Both the position numbers and the translations under genes were made by a program. The notes under the pieces are model-generated. The model did no database searches, was not told the DNA's origin, and saw only the letters and a program-made list of their open reading frames with translations. A DNA stretch of 64,000 bases from Protonemura montana. Taxonomy: Eukaryota > Arthropoda > Insecta > Plecoptera > Nemouridae. The DNA lies in NCBI GenBank assembly GCA_947568835.1, contig OX387605.1, positions 20,030,418 through 20,094,417 on the forward strand, in the 5' to 3' direction. Positions 61,419 through 64,000 of this stretch are shown here, piece after piece (within the stretch, counting starts at the first letter, position 1; the number at the start of each line of letters is the position of its first letter).

Positions 61419-61928
61419 TATTGTCATTTTACCATAAAACATACAAAGATGCTGGTTTACAGACATACATTAAATGCATTAATATTGTAAATATAAAATT
61501 GTAGACATAAAATTGTAAAATTGTAAATATAAAAATCTAAATCTATAGTCACAGTTTTTGCACAGCTCGTCAGGTATAGCTAATACTTATTCTAAGCAGT
61601 CAATGAACTCTTTGACGCTGTAGCATGCTTGAATCGCTGCTTATTGGACGACAGTGGCTTTTGGCAGTGAGTTTAGATCGGTTCAATTTTGAATTTGGTC
61701 TTCGTGTCATGTACATTAATAGTCCATGGCTTCGAAGCCAAGCTTAAATGGGGCCCAAAAAAGTGGCATTGATAATAATGAAAAAAACTTAAAAATTTGT
61801 GTCTCCTGTTAGCCAGTGGTTATTTTGGGCGTACGCACACATACGCACCGCTAACCCACCTTTTCTTGCAATAGTGTATGTCGATCACTCATTCCGGGAA
61901 ATGTTTGGTCTACTCTGCATTTAAATTT

Positions 61929-62381
61929 AAGAAACATTTATATTTATTTATTAGTGGTGTTTAACGACGCACTGTTTTGACAACTGGCCCTGCAGCACTG
62001 GTCTAATGGCTTTGGTGAATGAGTGGATGATGACGAACCTAACCTAGCCTAGAAGGGAGGAGGGGAAACCCGGTGCCGGCACGTAGCCTACTCCTGTCGA
62101 AGAGCACCAAGGGGACCACCGGCTTAACGTCCCTTCCGAAGGACGGTACAACTCTAACAGCAGTGTTCCCCCACAAATCCATACTGTCGGAGGTTGATAG
62201 GCAAGGCAAATGAAGTTGCTGTACTAACTTTCATCCCCCCAACCTCTCTCCCGAACAGAACTGGTCTTGTGTATGACGGTCACCCATCCAATACCTGACC
62301 CAGCGCAGTGTTGCTTAACTTCGGTAATCTTACGAGAACCGGTGTTTCCAACACGCCAAACCGTTCGGTTTTCAAGAAACA
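61929..62381 (-). mobile_element. 5S rRNA-derived SINE, copy C (full length)
   Basis: Body 61937-62373 with an 8-bp flanking duplication AAGAAACA. Read on the minus strand it starts ACCGAACGGTTTGGCGTG and carries the 5S segments GAAACACCGGTTCTCG, CCGAAGTTAAGCAACAC and TTGGATGGGTGACC. It then has the same body and 3' end (GTCGTTAAACACCAC) as copy A, closing with an (AATA)n tail. It keeps the 5S box sequences best of all copies. Confidence 0.92.
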
Positions 62382-63608
62382 CATGTTATTTTTACGTGTT
62401 GGTGAAAAATATTCTTTACTTAATATTACTTAATATTCACAGATGACAGAATATCATTTTGAAAAATAAATGCCAAATACATTTGCTCATAATTATGACA
62501 ACGCAAAGCGATAGCAAGGCTAAGCTCATGTAACACTACCCTTTGTTGAGCAGCGCCGACAAAGCATAAAGAGAGTATACATTTGTTCAATATTTTTCGC
62601 CTTTTGGCACAGTTTACTAATTGTAAACCTATAACCTCAGTGTTACTGGAGGTTGGCCTTCTATTAGCATGCTCAGATGTTAGCTGTTTTCAGTCGACTT
62701 CAAGGGTCTCAATATCTTTCCTAGGAGTCTGGCAATCGTCCGCTGTATGTCTAAACCGCCGCGATTGTGGCATGCCGCATACAGGATAACCACAAGATAG
62801 TCACGATTGGTGTGTAGATGTTGAGCAATCTTCGACCAGAACATACGAGGCATCGTCAAAGAGTAGCATGATTAGTAATCAAGTAGTGTATCACTTAGTA
62901 CCTAACCACTTATCACTAGGGTTGCTGACATCAGAAAACCCCTGTTCAACTACTTTTACATCTTTTTATCATTCTAAAAACATTCTAACAAGAATTTCGA
63001 GTTTAGTTCCATGAAAATGAAATCGAAACAGATATTTGTATCGACTCTCTGAAATCGCTTTTCAACATGGCTAGATCATGAACATTTTGGTACGAACCAA
63101 TTTTTTAGGAAGTAAAACAAATCATAGTTTTCTGTCCTTTTTTTTAAATATTGTCTGACATCACGTTGCGATAGCAATTAACAACTCGCAAAACTGTGCA
63201 CATAGTTTTTACTTTTGATTTAAATATCACTATCTTATATCATCCCCTATTCGTAATTTGCATTATTGCAGATATTGATTATTTTGCCGTAATCTTTGCA
63301 CAACCCCGTCTCACTAATGTAATGCCAATTTAAATTGCTAAAAAAAAATGTTTTAACCATTGGCCTAACAAACGCCCATTCCTATCCAATTTTGCATTCC
63401 TCATTTATCCCACTTCTCTTGCAATATAAATAAAAATTGCGTCAACTATTAACAAGTACTTACAATATCCATTTTAAACAATAAATTAGCTTTAAACCGC
63501 ATCCTGATTCATGACCAATCAATTTGTTACCACAACACCAATCCGGTGGCATTTGCTTGGATTTAAATCCATTGACCGTTTCCACAACCACTCCACTCCA
63601 CTATCAAG

Positions 63609-63829
63609 ATGACTGCCGGCAAAATCTTGTACCTCGGTCTCCTGGTTTTCGGCGTCGCGACGTCGACACAAGCACAAGACTTGCCAGACGACACCAGCGT
63701 CTACGACGACACAATCGAAGATACATCCGAAACTGTCATACACAAGTGTGAATGTGTACCGCATTATCTGTGTCTGCCCAACAACACGATCAACACCAAT
63801 GGGGAGGGACTTTTCGACGTACGTGCAAG
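63609..63829 (+). CDS. secreted CLIP-like serine protease homologue, first exon (partial)
   Basis: An N-terminal signal peptide (ILYLGLLVFGVATSTQA, cleavage likely after QA) precedes an acidic stretch of about 20 residues. Then comes CECVPHYLC...INTNGEGLFDVR, the pattern of the CLIP-like domain (C-C-P-Y-LC...GLID-R) of non-catalytic serine protease homologues such as prophenoloxidase-activating factor 2 and masquerade relatives. These act in the haemolymph as cofactors of melanisation. The exon ends at GCAAG/GTAAAA (63829) or earlier at GAC/GTACGT (63818). The protease-like domain would lie beyond the window, so whether the catalytic serine is lost cannot be seen. Confidence 0.7.
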
Positions 63830-63967
63830 GTAAAAACAGTGTAAAACCGCAATCAAGAGTAAACCAGTGTTTACTAGTTTGCTACCTACGATCAAATTAT
63901 AATTCGTGTTAAGAAGAACAATGGGGAGGGGATGGGGGTCGATTGGTTAACGTCTATTGCCCCGTAT

Positions 63968-64000
63968 GTGAAATGTGATTTAAATTGCAAACGCTTGCAA
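63968..64000 (-). repeat. foldback family tail, cut by the window end
   Basis: GATTTAAATTGCAAACGCTTGC is the reverse complement of the family tail and nearly identical to the stretch at 13272-13295. It lies in the first intron of the protease homologue. Confidence 0.65.

Larger units (their letters stand above)
59618..63608. other. 3' flank of nanos and spacer to the protease homologue
   Basis: About 4 kb without a firm gene. It probably starts with the nanos 3' UTR; an AATAAA lies at 60855-60860. It holds an unexplained ORF (60230-60454), an (AGT)n repeat, a full-length 5S-derived SINE and unrecognised AT-rich sequence. TATAAATA near 63425 is a weak promoter candidate for the next gene. Confidence 0.45.

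Overview
The window is eukaryotic nuclear DNA. Genes are split into many short exons with canonical GT/AG junctions, introns and spacers are AT-rich, and dispersed repeats are common. A ZAD plus C2H2 zinc-finger gene, a Tret1-type sugar transporter, a BTB-ttk/pipsqueak-type regulator and the start of a CLIP-like serine protease homologue together point to an arthropod, most likely a hexapod. The species cannot be fixed from this window. I joined exons by hand from reading frame, splice sites and recalled family sequences; nothing was run.

Layout: Sec15/EXOC6 exons (+, 907-7881; the first exons lie outside the window). TEX261/SVP26 (-, 9072-10185). A ZAD-C2H2 zinc-finger gene (-, 11156-14901). 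A possible divergent transcript (+, about 15.7-17.3 kb). A Tret1-like transporter (+, 21749-24312). TMEM64 (-, 24753-25653), head-to-head with PRPF4/Prp4 (+, 26203-30981). COG7 (-, 31723-40826), tail-to-tail with PRPF4 and head-to-head with a BTB/pipsqueak-type gene carrying an N-terminal transposase-like zinc finger (+, 41318-48939). A four-exon nanos gene (+, 51577-59617). At the right edge, the first exon of a secreted CLIP-like protease homologue (+, 63609-63829).

Four of the genes serve membrane traffic or Golgi function (Sec15, TEX261, TMEM64, COG7). PRPF4 is a spliceosome component, the zinc-finger and BTB genes are transcription factors, and nanos is a translational repressor of germ line and embryo. 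I see no operon-like logic, but two gene pairs share short (about 0.5 kb) bidirectional promoter intervals.

Repeats: four copies of a SINE whose head is recognisably 5S rRNA, three with target-site duplications; a dispersed family with short inverted arms around a tRNA-like or spacer core and a conserved tail; a 1.38-kb non-autonomous hAT-like element with an 8-bp target duplication; an inverted tRNA-like dimer; several MITE-like foldbacks; a 5'-truncated LINE end; and long C/G homopolymer tracts in the nanos introns. The most unusual points are the 5S-derived SINE family, the foldback family whose tail lies on either side of its core, and the transposase-type zinc finger fused to a BTB/pipsqueak-type protein.
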